Origin: Kitasatospora sp. NBC_00458
GTDB taxonomy: Bacteria > Actinomycetota > Actinomycetes > Streptomycetales > Streptomycetaceae
Direction: 5' to 3'
DNA: 64,000 nucleotides
Assembly: GCF_036013975.1 (NCBI RefSeq)
Contig: NZ_CP107904.1
Location: 5,047,001-5,111,000 of the forward strand
The notes below the pieces were generated by a model. The model was not told the DNA's origin and made no database searches. It saw nothing but the letters and a program-made list of their open reading frames with translations. Below, in pieces: positions 50,190 to 59,800 of this stretch. The translations under genes and the position numbers were made by a program. The number at the start of each line of letters is the position of its first letter. Position 1 is the first letter of the stretch.

Positions 50190-50658
50190 TGGGCTTGCTC
50201 CTCTGCGGGGTCGGCTGGCGTCCCAGTCTCGCAGAGGCCCGGAGGCCGCCGTCCCCGGCACCCGCGGCCGGCGCCGCTTCGCGGACGAGCGGCCCGTCAC
50301 GTTGCGCAGTTTCCCGGGCGCTGGGAGTTTCGATCCCTGCTGGGCGGGGGTATGCAGGCTGTGCCGAGGGGCGCGCCAGTGCGCCCCGCTCTCTCCGACC
50401 GGGGGTGTGAACCTGTGGAAAGCGCCCAGCCGCGCCCCGGCCGTGCCGGTACCGGGTCGCCCGCGGTCGCCGGAGCTCCGTACGGATCTTTCGCGGAACG
50501 CGGATGAGACAGTGACGGACCGTTAGTCTGCTCTCTACAGCGTGCTGACCGTACGCGCCTCTCGGCGCGTCCCCCCAAGGTCGGTCCGCCCACCCACCAC
50601 CCAGTGATCCCCGGCCAGGGCCGGGGGTCCCTCACACCCATATCGAGGACTGTTCGAG
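50190..50658. promoter_or_regulatory. Long divergent region before second cold-shock-domain gene
   Basis: 469 bp without a supported gene. On the + strand, TTAGTCT (about 50523-50529) is a possible -10 for a 5' leader of about 125 nt, in sequence less GC-rich than the surroundings; a TCCGTACGGA palindrome lies upstream (about 50476). No operator was identified. Confidence 0.3.
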
Positions 50659-51042
50659 ATGCCCACCGGCCAGGTCAAGTGGTTCAACGAGACGAAGGGC
50701 TTCGGCTTCCTGTCGCGCGACGACGGCGGCGACGTCTTCGTCCACACCAAGGCGCTGCCCGCCGGTATCACGTCGCTGAAGCCGGGTCAGCGGGTCGAGT
50801 TCGGCGTGGTCGCCGGCCACCGCGGCGACCAGGCGATGCAGGTCACCCTGCTGGAGGCGCTGCCGTCGGTGGCCGCCGCCCAGCGGAAGAGCCCGGACGA
50901 CATGGCGGCGCTCGTCCAGGACCTCATCACGATGATGGACGCGGTGCTGCCGGGCCTCCAGCACGGCCGCTACCCGGCGAAGCCCGCCGGGCAGAAGCTG
51001 GCGGTGCTGCTGCGCGGGGTGGCGGAGCAGTTCGACGTGTAG
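50659..51042 (+). CDS. Cold-shock-domain protein with C-terminal helical extension
   Basis: A 127-residue protein. The N-terminal 66 residues are a cold-shock domain (MPTGQVKWFNETKGFGFLSRDDGGDVFVHTKALP, RNP1 KGFGFLSR and RNP2 DVFVHTKAL). A 60-residue helical extension follows (KSPDDMAALVQDLITMMDAVLPGLQHGRYPAKPAGQKLAVLLRGVAEQFDV) absent from ordinary CspA proteins. It probably binds RNA; the extension may mediate dimerisation or partner binding. GAGGAC lies about nine nucleotides before the ATG. A 16-bp terminator follows. Confidence 0.92.
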   Translation: MPTGQVKWFNETKGFGFLSRDDGGDVFVHTKALPAGITSLKPGQRVEFGVVAGHRGDQAMQVTLLEALPSVAAAQRKSPDDMAALVQDLITMMDAVLPGLQHGRYPAKPAGQKLAVLLRGVAEQFDV

Positions 51043-51047
51043 TGCCG

Positions 51048-51097
51048 GTGTCCGGGCCCCGGGGAGTCCGCCTCAGGGCGGCCCGGGGCCCGGACAC
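51048..51097. terminator. Bidirectional terminator after cold-shock-domain gene
   Basis: A perfect 16-bp stem (GTGTCCGGGCCCCGGG, 51048-51063, with 51082-51097); the 18-nt loop can form a smaller CCGCC/GGCGG stem. It separates convergent genes. Confidence 0.85.
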
Positions 51098-51159
51098 GGT
51101 CCGGAGGGCTCACGGGGGAGCTCCGGAAGGTCCTGGGGCCGGTCCGGCCCCGCCGGGCC

Positions 51160-52005
51160 CTAGAAGTCCAGCGCACCCGGGCCGAGCGGGGGCACCAGCC
51201 CTTCGGCGGCGGCCCGGGTGAGCAGTGCGCGGACGGCGGCGTGGCCCTCCTCGCCGAGCTCCGCGGTGAACTCGTTCACGTACAGGGCGATGTGCTGGTC
51301 GGCGACGGCCGGGTCCATCTCCTGGGCGTGCGCCAGCACGTACTCCCGGCTGGCGGCCGGGTCGTCCCAGGCCTGCCGGACGGAGGCGCGGACCGCCTCG
51401 GTGAGCGCCCTCAGCCGCTCGCCGCCCAGGGAGCGCTTGGCGATGATCGCACCGAGCGGGATCGGCAGCCCGGTCTCCCGCTCCCAGGCCTCGCCCATGT
51501 CGGCGAGGCGGCGCAGGCCGTAGTCCCGGTAGGTGAACCGGGCCTCGTGGATGACCAGGCCGGCGTCCACCCGGCCGTCCCGGACGGCGGGCATGATCTC
51601 GTGGAACGGCAGGACGACGACCTCGCCCAGGCCCCCCGGTACCGCCGTGGCGGCCCAGAGCCGGAACAGCAGGTAGGCGGTGGACCGCTCGGAGGGGACG
51701 GCGACCGTCCTGCCGCTCAGGTCGTCGCCGGCGTCGGGGCGGGTCAGCACCAGCGGGCCGCAGCCGCGTCCGAGCGCGCCGCCGCAGGGCAGCAGCGTGT
51801 ACTCGTCCAGCACCCAGGGCAGGGCCGCGTAGCTGACCTTGAGGACGTCCAGCTCGCCGCGCTCGGCCAGCCCGTTGGTGACGTCGATGTCCGCGAAGGT
51901 GACCTCGGGGGCGTCCGCACCGGGGACGAGCCCGTGCGCCCAGGCGTGGAAGACGAAGGTGTCGTTCGGGCAGGGCGAGTAGGCGATGCTCAGCCGTTCA
52001 GCCAC
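51160..52005 (-). CDS. mqnD: 1,4-dihydroxy-6-naphthoate synthase (MqnD)
   Basis: Cleaves cyclic dehypoxanthine futalosine to 1,4-dihydroxy-6-naphthoate in the futalosine menaquinone pathway. The 281-residue periplasmic-binding-like fold shows LSIAYSPCPNDTFVFHAWAHGLV at the start, LDVLKVSYAALPWVLDEYTLLPCGGALGRGCGPLVL near residue 53, VIHEARFTY near 150, and LPIPLGAIIAKRSLG near 180, all MqnD signatures. GTG at 52005 lies inside the end of mqnB (8-bp overlap) and is preceded by GGAGG, so the two are coupled. Other mqn genes are not in the window. Confidence 0.95.
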   Translation of the reverse strand: MAERLSIAYSPCPNDTFVFHAWAHGLVPGADAPEVTFADIDVTNGLAERGELDVLKVSYAALPWVLDEYTLLPCGGALGRGCGPLVLTRPDAGDDLSGRTVAVPSERSTAYLLFRLWAATAVPGGLGEVVVLPFHEIMPAVRDGRVDAGLVIHEARFTYRDYGLRRLADMGEAWERETGLPIPLGAIIAKRSLGGERLRALTEAVRASVRQAWDDPAASREYVLAHAQEMDPAVADQHIALYVNEFTAELGEEGHAAVRALLTRAAAEGLVPPLGPGALDF

Positions 52006-52867
52006 GGCCGGCCTCCTTCGACGCGTTCCGGCAGGATGTCAGCAGCTCGGGGTAGGGGAGGGCGGCGAAGGCGCGCTCCAGCGCGGCCAGTGCGTCGCCG
52101 ATCCGCCAGGCGGCCCGGTCGCGCGGGCCCACCGGGTTGGAGACGGTCCGCAGCTCGAACACCGGCACCCCGTGCCGGGCGGCCGCCTCGGCGACCCCGA
52201 AGCCCTCCATCGCCTCGGCCGCCACCCGCGGGTGGCGGGCGGCCAGGGCGGCGGCGCGTCCGGCACTGCCGGTCACTGTGGAGACGGTGAGCACGGTGCC
52301 GGTGAGCACGGTGGCGGGCGCGGCGGCACCGGGTGCGGTGGGGCCCGTCGTGCCCGGCGCCCCGGTGGAGCCCAGGGCCTCCGCGACGAGTGCCACGGCG
52401 GCCGGCGCGGGGGTGTGGCGGACGGTCCCGAAGCCCAGCTCGGTGACGTCGGCGAAGCCCTCGGGGGTCTCCGCGCCCAGGTCGGCGGCGACGATGTGCT
52501 CGGCGATCACGGTCGCACCGACCGGCGCCTGCGGGGCGAACCCGCCGGCGATCCCGGCGGAGATCACCAGGTCGTAGCGGGTGGCGGTGAGGGCGGTGGC
52601 CGCGGCGGCCGCGGCGGCGGCCGGGCCGACCCCGCCGGCCAGCACGTCGACCGTCACCCCCGACGGGTGCTCGACCCGGTCCGGTGCGCCGCCGGGCCAC
52701 GGCACTCCGCCGGCCGCCGGGGCGGGACCGGCGGCGGTGTCCGGGGCCGTGGCGGTCAGGCCGCGCAGCACCGCCGCGGCCTCGGCGGGCACCGCGACGA
52801 CGACGAGCAGCCGGGCCCGCGCGGGGCCCGACTGCTCGTCGGGAGGTCGTACCGTCCGTACCGTCAC
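51998..52867 (-). CDS. mqnB: Futalosine hydrolase (MqnB)
   Basis: Removes the base from futalosine to give dehypoxanthine futalosine, the step before MqnC and MqnD. The 289-residue nucleoside phosphorylase/hydrolase-type fold has RLLVVVAVPAEAAAVLRGL near residue 18, VDVLAGGVGPAAAAAA near 72, YDLVISAGIAGGFAPQAPVGATVIAEHIVAADLGAETPEGF near 100, and EAMEGFGVAEAAARHGVPVFELRTVSNPVGPRDR near 220, fitting futalosine nucleosidase. An Ala/Pro/Thr-rich insertion (about 165-185) is likely surface-exposed. GTG start at 52867. It overlaps mqnD by 8 bp and lies 10 bp after the DUF2771 gene. Confidence 0.92.
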   Translation of the reverse strand: MTVRTVRPPDEQSGPARARLLVVVAVPAEAAAVLRGLTATAPDTAAGPAPAAGGVPWPGGAPDRVEHPSGVTVDVLAGGVGPAAAAAAAATALTATRYDLVISAGIAGGFAPQAPVGATVIAEHIVAADLGAETPEGFADVTELGFGTVRHTPAPAAVALVAEALGSTGAPGTTGPTAPGAAAPATVLTGTVLTVSTVTGSAGRAAALAARHPRVAAEAMEGFGVAEAAARHGVPVFELRTVSNPVGPRDRAAWRIGDALAALERAFAALPYPELLTSCRNASKEAGRG

Positions 52868-52877
52868 CGGAGGACCG

Positions 52878-53411
52878 TCAGTTGTCCTGGGTGTTCAGCT
52901 GGAAGTACCAGACGCCGTAGATCGCGTCGGGCTGCTGCGGGTCGGTCTCCACCACGGTGACCAGGGTCTTGCCCGAGGCGTTGAGCGCCTTGCTGGCCGG
53001 GACCGAGCCCGAGTAGGTGGTGTCCTTGGCGGCCGAGGCCAGGATGAAGCGGCCGCCGGAGCCCTGCTGGCCGCCGTTGGTGTTGGCCCACCAGCCGCGG
53101 TCCGCCACCTCCGGGCTCACGCCGACGCCGATCCGGTCGCTGACGGTCACGTCGGACTTGGGGAGCGAGCCGTCCTCCAGGGCCTTGCCGGCCTTCTCCT
53201 GGCACTCCTCCTGCTGCTGGTCGGTCAGCGGGCTGCCGTCGTTGAAGCAGAACGGGTCCGCCGCGAACGAGGAGTTGCCGACCGTCAGGGTCACACGGTG
53301 GTCGCTGATCTCGTGCTGGTTGGACGCGAACGCGATGGACCCGCCGACCGTGCCGGCGCCGATCACGACGACGGCGCCGAGGGCGGCGATGACACGGGTG
53401 CTGAGGCTCAT
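52878..53411 (-). CDS. DUF2771-like membrane-anchored or secreted protein
   Basis: A 177-residue protein with an N-terminal hydrophobic segment (VIAALGAVVVIGAGTVGGSIAFA, about 7-29) acting as signal or anchor, then a hydrophilic extracytoplasmic domain (DHRVTLTVGNSSFAADPFCFNDGSPLTDQQQEECQEKA). Two Cys residues in that stretch could form a disulfide. The rest is beta-rich, ending AIYGVWYFQLNTQDN. It resembles the DUF2771 family found next to mqnB in streptomycetes. Function unknown. ATG at 53411 fits the signal. It is 10 bp upstream of mqnB, so an operon is likely. Confidence 0.75.
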   Translation of the reverse strand: MSLSTRVIAALGAVVVIGAGTVGGSIAFASNQHEISDHRVTLTVGNSSFAADPFCFNDGSPLTDQQQEECQEKAGKALEDGSLPKSDVTVSDRIGVGVSPEVADRGWWANTNGGQQGSGGRFILASAAKDTTYSGSVPASKALNASGKTLVTVVETDPQQPDAIYGVWYFQLNTQDN

Positions 53412-53553
53412 GCGTCAGAGGCTACCGGGCTTTCCCGATCACGCTACGCGGGGGTCGGCAACCGCGTGTTGTGCCCCGGCGCCGGCCGGTCCGGCCGGTG
53501 ACCGGCGGCGCGCGCCGCCCGGGGCCGCCCGGCAGGGTTCCGGGAGACGCTGC

Positions 53554-55311
53554 CTACGCCACCCGGGGCGCGGCCGAGCGGTGCCGCAACCCCACCCGGA
53601 AGAGCGAGCGGACCGTCCAGAGCAGCACCGCGCCGATCACCGCGGCCGCCACCGAGAGGCCCAGCGCGCCGTTCAGCGGCAGCAGGATGCCGACCGCGCC
53701 GCCGGCCACCCAGGACATCTGCAGCAGCGTCTCCGACCGCGCGAAGGCGGAGGTCCGCACCGACTCGGGGACGTCCCGCTGGATCAGCGCGTCCAGCGAC
53801 AGCTTGCCCAGCGAGGCCGCCACCCCGGACGTCCCGGCGACCAGCACCACCGTCACCGCGCCGTACCAGAGCGCGGCCGCCGCCGTGGCGCAGCCGGCCA
53901 GCAGCAGCATCGCGGTGACCGTCACCTCGGGGCCGCGGGTGCGGAGCATCGCGCCCAGCACCGAGCCGAGCGCGTTGCCCGTGCCGGCGGCCAGCGCCAC
54001 CAGGCCGAGCGCCAGGGTCGGCTGGAGGTCGCCGATCGGCTCCTCGCGGAGCAGGAACGCCAGGAACATCACCAGGAAGCCGACCAGCCAGCGCAGCGCC
54101 GACATCGCCCGCAGCGCGAGGATCACCGACGGGCCGACGGTGCGCAGCGACGCCTTGGGCCGCTGCTCGGCGGGCGCCTGCCCGGCCGCCTGCCCGGGTG
54201 CCTGTCCGGGCGTCCTGCCGTGCAGGACGCCCTGGTGCCCCGTCCCGTGCTCCTCGGCGTGCAGGACGGCCCGCTGCTCGCCCTTGGCCGAGTCCACCTT
54301 GTGCGGCAGGTGGAAGGCCATCAGGGTGCCGGCCACGAAGACCAGGAACGCCCCGCGCAGCGGCCAGCCCGGCCCGATGAGGTGCAGCAGCCCTCCCACC
54401 CCCGCCGCCACCATGGTGGCGAGCAGCCCGGCCAGGGTGACCCGGGAGTTCGCCTTCACCAGCGACAGCCGGCTCGGCAGCAGCCGGGGCACCACGACGC
54501 TGCGCACCACCCCGTACGCCTTGGACGCGACCAGCACGCCCAGGGCCTCCGGGTAGAGCGCCAGCCCGCCGCCGGAGACCACGCCGGCCATGGTCCAGGC
54601 GAGTACCGCGCGGGCCAGCATCGACATCGCCATGGCGGCCCGGCGGCCGTGCGGCAGGCGGTCCAGCAGCGGGCCGATCACCGGGGCGAGCAGGGCGAAC
54701 GGCGCCATCGTGATCAGCAGGTAGAGGCCCACCCGGCCGCGGGCCTCGCCGGTCGGGACGGAGAAGAAGATGGTCGAGGCCAGCGCGACGGTGATCAGCA
54801 TGTCGCCGAAGGAGTTCAGCGCGTGCAGTTCGATCAGTTTGGCCAGGCCCGACTCGCCGGCGCCCTCCGCGGAGGTGGCCCGGCGGATCCGGCGTCCGGT
54901 GCCGTGCACCACCTTGCCGGTGCGGGAGCCGGCGGCGGAGGCGGTGCGGACCAGGAAGTGGCGCCGGGGCTCCTCGCCCTCCTCGTCCTCCCCGCCGTCC
55001 CCCGCCTGATCCGTCGGCGCTCCGTCCCGCTCCGTCGGCGCTCCGTCCCGCTCCGTCGGCGCGGTCTCCGGGTGGCCACCCGACGGGGGCCCGTCGGACC
55101 CGGTGGGCTCCCCGGGCGCCGGATCTCCCGGGGCGGGGGTGGGGGCGGGCGCTGGGCCGGAAGGGTCGGCGGGCGTCGCGGAGGCGTCCACGGTCTGCGG
55201 TTCGCCCGCACCGTGGACCGGAGGTTGCTGTCGCGGCACGGCGTTCGCCTCGTCGGGGCTGCCGGCCTGCGAGGGGCGCAGTACGTGCTGCGACGGGTTC
55301 TCGTCCGCCAC
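53554..55311 (-). CDS. Major facilitator superfamily transporter with long disordered N-terminus
   Basis: A 585-residue MFS protein. About 135 N-terminal residues are Pro/Ala/Gly/Asp-rich and disordered, with a duplicated TERDGAP unit, and end in a basic RTASAAGSRTGKVVHGTGRRIRRAT. About eleven to twelve helices follow, including GLAKLIELHALNSFGDMLITVALASTIFF, GLYLLITMAPFALLAPVIGPLLDRLPHGRRAAM (MFS loop motif) near 195, and a cytosolic loop (about 355-400) between halves. No substrate signature. GTG at 55311 (VADENPSQHV) is preferred over upstream low-complexity sequence, with AGGAT eight nucleotides before. It lies upstream of DUF2771-mqnB-mqnD on the same strand. Confidence 0.83.
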   Translation of the reverse strand: MADENPSQHVLRPSQAGSPDEANAVPRQQPPVHGAGEPQTVDASATPADPSGPAPAPTPAPGDPAPGEPTGSDGPPSGGHPETAPTERDGAPTERDGAPTDQAGDGGEDEEGEEPRRHFLVRTASAAGSRTGKVVHGTGRRIRRATSAEGAGESGLAKLIELHALNSFGDMLITVALASTIFFSVPTGEARGRVGLYLLITMAPFALLAPVIGPLLDRLPHGRRAAMAMSMLARAVLAWTMAGVVSGGGLALYPEALGVLVASKAYGVVRSVVVPRLLPSRLSLVKANSRVTLAGLLATMVAAGVGGLLHLIGPGWPLRGAFLVFVAGTLMAFHLPHKVDSAKGEQRAVLHAEEHGTGHQGVLHGRTPGQAPGQAAGQAPAEQRPKASLRTVGPSVILALRAMSALRWLVGFLVMFLAFLLREEPIGDLQPTLALGLVALAAGTGNALGSVLGAMLRTRGPEVTVTAMLLLAGCATAAAALWYGAVTVVLVAGTSGVAASLGKLSLDALIQRDVPESVRTSAFARSETLLQMSWVAGGAVGILLPLNGALGLSVAAAVIGAVLLWTVRSLFRVGLRHRSAAPRVA

Positions 55312-55649
55312 AAGCCCATCCTGCCCCAGAATCGGGACGGCAACGCGGGATTCCGCTCCGCGCGGCGCGGCCGGGCACGGTCCGTGAGCACGGCGGGTAC
55401 CGCCCGTCCGGCGCTTTCGCGCACCGCCGTCCCGACCCGGTACGGCCCCGGACTGTGCCGGGTGGCCGACCGACGGGTAGCCTGCCCAGGGTCCGCCCGA
55501 GCGATCGGCCGGCGCCCGCCGGACCCGGCGAGCGGCGCGGCCGGTATCCGAGGCGGGCCGCGGTCGCGCAGAATGGACGAGGGACACCGAGCCGCGACGG
55601 ACAGGCAACACGCCGTGGGTGACAGAAGAACTGGGAGAGAATCGACGCC
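55312..55649. other. Divergent region MFS / DUF3027
   Basis: 338 bp between the divergent MFS and DUF3027 genes. No operator, repeat or additional gene is recognisable; frames crossing it are base-composition artefacts. Confidence 0.4.
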
Positions 55650-56543
55650 GTGAGTGCTGCGATGCGAAGCCGTACCCCTGATCGGCTCTGTGCCGAGGCC
55701 GTCGAACTCGCCCGCCAGGCCGCGGAAGAGGCCGTCGGCGCGGAAACCGTGGGAGCGCACCTCGGCGCCCAGGCGGAGGCCGACCGTGTCGTCACCCACA
55801 CCTTCGAGTGCCTCGACGCCGCGTACCGCGGCTGGCACTGGGCCGTCACCGTGGCCCGCGCCCCGCGCGCCAAGAACGTGACGCTGGACGAGGTCGTGCT
55901 GCTGCCGGGATCCGACGCGATCCTCGCCCCGCAGTGGGTGCCGTGGAGCCAGCGGCTGCGCCCGGGCGACATGGGCCCCGGCGACCTGCTCCCCACCGAC
56001 GCCGACGACCTGCGCCTCGAACCCGGCTGGACCGGCGAGGACGAGCCCGCGCCGAACTCCGCGGTGGCCCAGGTCGCCCAGGAGGACGTGGTGGTCAGCG
56101 ACCCGCACGTCCAGCCCGCCCCGGCCCGCGCCCAGATCGGTGCCGTCGCCGACGAGCTCGGCCTGGGCCGCAGCCGGGTGCTGTCCCGCCTCGGCCTGCA
56201 CCTGGCCGCCGACCGCTGGGAGAAGGCGCACGGCTCGCAGACCCCGATGGCGCAGTCCGCCCCGGCCTCGTGCGTCAGCTGCGGCTTCCTGATCCCGATC
56301 GGCGGCACGCTCGGACAGGCCTTCGGCGTCTGCGGCAACGAGTTCGGCCCGGCCGACGGCCAGATCGTCTCCTTCGAGTACGGCTGCGGCGGCCACTCCG
56401 AGGCGGCGGTCATCCCGGCCCCGCCGGCGCCGTCCGAGCTGATCCTGGACGAGCTGGTGGTCGAGCCGCTGCAGCTGCACCCCGACCGCACCTCCGGCTC
56501 CGTCGAGCCCGACGCCCCGGCCGAGGAGCTCGGCCACTCCTGA
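55650..56543 (+). CDS. DUF3027 protein
   Basis: A 297-residue soluble protein of the actinobacterial DUF3027 family. The N-terminal domain has AVELARQAAEEAVGAETVGAHLGAQAEADRVVTHTFECLDAAYRGWHWAVTVARAPRAKNVTLDEVVLLPG, with the conserved YRGW/WAVTV core. A C-terminal zinc-like segment follows: SCVSCGFLIPIGGTLGQAFGVCGNEFGPADGQIVSFEYGCGGHSE (CxxC, then two Cys and a His), near residues 208-252. The biochemical role is unknown; a metal site is inferred. GTG at 55650 is preceded by GGGAGAGA. The large sacsin/Hsp90-like ATPase gene follows 295 bp later on the same strand. Confidence 0.88.
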   Translation: MSAAMRSRTPDRLCAEAVELARQAAEEAVGAETVGAHLGAQAEADRVVTHTFECLDAAYRGWHWAVTVARAPRAKNVTLDEVVLLPGSDAILAPQWVPWSQRLRPGDMGPGDLLPTDADDLRLEPGWTGEDEPAPNSAVAQVAQEDVVVSDPHVQPAPARAQIGAVADELGLGRSRVLSRLGLHLAADRWEKAHGSQTPMAQSAPASCVSCGFLIPIGGTLGQAFGVCGNEFGPADGQIVSFEYGCGGHSEAAVIPAPPAPSELILDELVVEPLQLHPDRTSGSVEPDAPAEELGHS

Positions 56544-56553
56544 GCCCGTCGCC

Positions 56554-56577
56554 GGCCCTGCCCCACGGGGCGGGGCC
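56554..56577 (+). terminator. Hairpin after DUF3027
   Basis: GGCCC-T-GCCCC-AC-GGGGC-G-GGGCC is a 10-bp stem with one internal mismatch, 10 bp after the stop codon. Confidence 0.55.
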
Positions 56578-56603
56578 GCAGGTCGGCGGCGGCCGGAACG
56601 CCG

Positions 56604-56675
56604 CCCGCGGCCGCGCTCCCGCCGTCACCCGCGACCGCGCTCCCGTCGTCGGCCGCGGCCGTGCTCCCGCCGCCC
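56604..56675. repeat. Three imperfect 24-bp tandem repeats
   Basis: Three adjacent 24-bp units (starting at 56604, 56628 and 56652) share CCGCG-(G/A)-CCG-(C/T)-GCTCCCG. They lie between the DUF3027 hairpin and the large ATPase gene, 163-235 bp before its start. Role unknown; they might vary between strains. Confidence 0.75.
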
Positions 56676-56838
56676 CGCCACCGGACACCGGCACACCGTC
56701 GGACACCGTCGGATCCCCCCTCGTCGGACCGGTACGGCGCCACGGCCCGGGCCCGCGCCCACCCCGGTCGGCCGGGGGTCCCCGGGCGGGGGAGAATGCC
56801 CCGTACGAAGTACAGGGCGGCGGAAGGCGGCAGGTCCA

Positions 56839-59800
56839 GTGGAACCTCGGATCATCGGCAGCGGAACGGACGAGCACCTCGCGGACCACTTCGACAGCGC
56901 CGGGCTGCGCCGTCGGGTGCTGGACGCCTGGGCCGCCTCCCCGGCCCGGTTCCGGGAGGACGCCAACGCCGAGGAGGAACTCGCCCTCGGCGGCTACCGC
57001 GACCGGCTGGTGGTCGAGTTGGCGCAGAACGCCGCCGACGCCGCCGCCCGCGCGGGCGGTGCCCCCGGCCGACTGCGGCTCACCCTGGCGGACGGCGTGC
57101 TGGCCGCCGCCAACACCGGTGCGCCGCTGGACGCCGCCGCCGTCGAGTCGCTCTCCACCCTGCGCGCCTCCTCCAAGCGCGACTCCGCGGCCGCGGGCCG
57201 GACCACCGTCGGCCGGTTCGGCGTCGGCTTCGCCGCCGTCCTCGCGGTCACCGACGAGCCCGCCGTGCTCGGCGCCGCCGGCGGCGTGCGCTGGTCGCTC
57301 GGCGAAGCCCGCTCGCTGGCCGAGGCGCAGCCCGCGCTGGCCGAGGAGCTCCGCCGCCGGGACGGCCACGTGCCCCTGCTGCGGCTGCCGTTCGCGGCCG
57401 AGGGACCGGCGCCCCAGGGGTACGACACGGTGGTCGTCCTGCCGCTGCGCGACGCGGCCGCCGAGGACCTGACCCGCCGTCTGCTGGCCGCCGTCGACGA
57501 CGCCCTGCTGCTGACCCTCGCGGGCCTCGCCGAGATCGTGGTGGAGACCCCGGACGGCACCCGCGTCCTCACCCGCAGCGCCGCCGAGCCGCGCCCGGAC
57601 GGCGTCACCGAGGTCACCGTCACCGACGACGCGGGCGGCCGGCTGCGGCGGACCGTCTGGCAGACCGCCGGCGCCTCCGGCGAACTGGACGCCGCCCTGC
57701 TCGCCGACCGCCCCACCGAGGAGCGCACCCGCCCGTACTGGACGGTCACCTGGGCCGTCCCGGTCGACGCCGAGGGTGCCCCGCAGGCACCCGGGATCGA
57801 CCCGGTGCTGCACGCGCCGACGCCCAGCGACGAGCCGCTCGGACTGCCCGCGCTGCTGATCGCCTCCTACCCGCTGGACTCCACCCGCCGGCACGTCGCC
57901 CCCGGCCCGCTCGCCGACTTCCTCACCGAGCGCGCCGCGGACTGCTACGCCGACCTGCTGCGCGCCCGGGGCGGCGACCTCGGATCGCTCGGGCTCGTCC
58001 CCGGGCCGCTCGGCCAGGGCGCGCTGGACAACGCGCTGCGCGCCGCGATCCTCTCCCGGCTGCCCGGCACGCCGTTCCTGCCGCACCCCGCGCCGGTCGA
58101 GCAGGGCACCCCCGCGCTGCGCCCCCGGGACGCGACGCTGCTGGAGGGCGCGGACGGCTCGGTGGTCGAGGCGCTGGCGCCGATCTTCCCCGGCCTGCTG
58201 CCGGCCGGCCTGGAGCGGCGGACCGAGCTGCGGGTGCTGAACGTGCGCCGGGTGCCGCTCGCCGACGTGGTCGACCAGCTCGGCGGCCTGGACCGTGAGC
58301 CGGCCTGGTGGCGGAACCTGTACGCGGCGCTCGGCGGCGCCGACCCCGAGGCGCTCGGCGCGCTGCCCGTCCCGCTCGCGGACGGACGGACCGTCACCGG
58401 TCCGCGCCGCGTCCTGCTGCCCTCCGACGACGCCGACTGGGCGACGTTCCCCGGCTACCCCGAGTCGCTGGCCGGCGCGCTGGCCGTCCTCGACCTGCGG
58501 CTCGCCCACGCCGACGCCGCGCACCCGCTGCTGGCCAAGCTCGGCGCAGGCGCCGCCACCCCCGCCGGAGTGCTGGACACCCCCGAGGTGCGGGCCGCCG
58601 TCGCCCGTTCCCACGACGTGGCCGAGGACGACCCGGACGCCGCCGCCGACCTCGCCGATGCCGTCCTGGCCCTGGTCAAGGCGGCCGCCCCGGCCGCCGG
58701 CGAGCACCCCTGGCTGGCCCGCCTCGCGCTGCTCGACGACGAGGGCGAGCCGGCCCGCGCAGGTGAACTCGTGCTGCCGGACAGCGCGTTCGCCGCACTG
58801 GTTCGGGAGGACGACGCGGGCTGGGTGGACGACGAGCTGCTGGAGCGGTGGGGCCCCGAGGTGCTCACCGCCGTCGGCGTGCTGGCCGACTTCGTGCTGG
58901 CCCGCGCCGAGGACGTCGTGCTCGACCCGGACGACCTGGAGCGGCTCGACCCCACCGCACCCGCCGACCGCGCCGCCGGCGGCCACGCCACCGGCCTGAT
59001 CGACGAGGCGCCGGACGGGCTCGCCGACTGGGCCGAGGAGGTGCTGGAGACGCTGAACGCCGACTCCGGCGACCCGGTCGGGGTCCCGCCGGTCGCCGCC
59101 GAGCTGCTGGTCGTCCGCGACCTCGACCTGGTGGAGGACGACGCCTGGCCGCAGGCGCTGGCCGCCCTCGCCCGCCCGCCGTACCGGGACGCCGTGGTCA
59201 ACCCCGTCCGCACGCTGCTGCCCGACGGCTCGTACGCCGACCTGCCGCCGTACACCGCCTGGTGGCTGCGCGACCACCCGGTGCTGGACGGCCGGGAGCC
59301 GGCCGGGCTGCGCGCGGCCGGGGCCGACCCGCTGCTCCGCGGCCTCTACGACGAGGCGCGCACCACGCTCGACGAGCAGTTCCTGCACGCGCTGGGCGTG
59401 CGCACCACGCTGGCCGCGCTGCTCGCCGAGGTGCACGGCCCGGACGAGGTGCTGGACCGGCTCACCGACCCGGAGGCCGAGGTCGGCCACCGCCAACTGC
59501 ACGGGATCCACAGCGCGTTGGCGCGCGTCCCGGTCGAGCGGATCGAACCGCTGGACGTGGTACGGGCGTTGCCGCCGCTCGACCGGTCCACCGGTCGCCG
59601 CCCGGCGCACACGGTGATCGTGGACGCCGCCGACGCGGTGGTCGCCGACGCTCCCGACCTCGTCCAACTCCTGCACGACCACGCACTGTTGCCGGTCGCC
59701 CCGGCGCTCGCCGCCGACCTCGCCGAGCGGCTGCACGTCTCGCTGGCCAGCGAGGTGGCCGGCGGCCGGGTGCTCTCGGAGGGCGTTCTGCACCGGGTCC

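Noticed and set aside
55019..55062. Direct repeat GCTCCGTCCCGCTCCGTCGGC inside the MFS gene
   Set aside because: It encodes a duplicated TERDGAP unit in the disordered N-terminus. It is ordinary low-complexity coding sequence.
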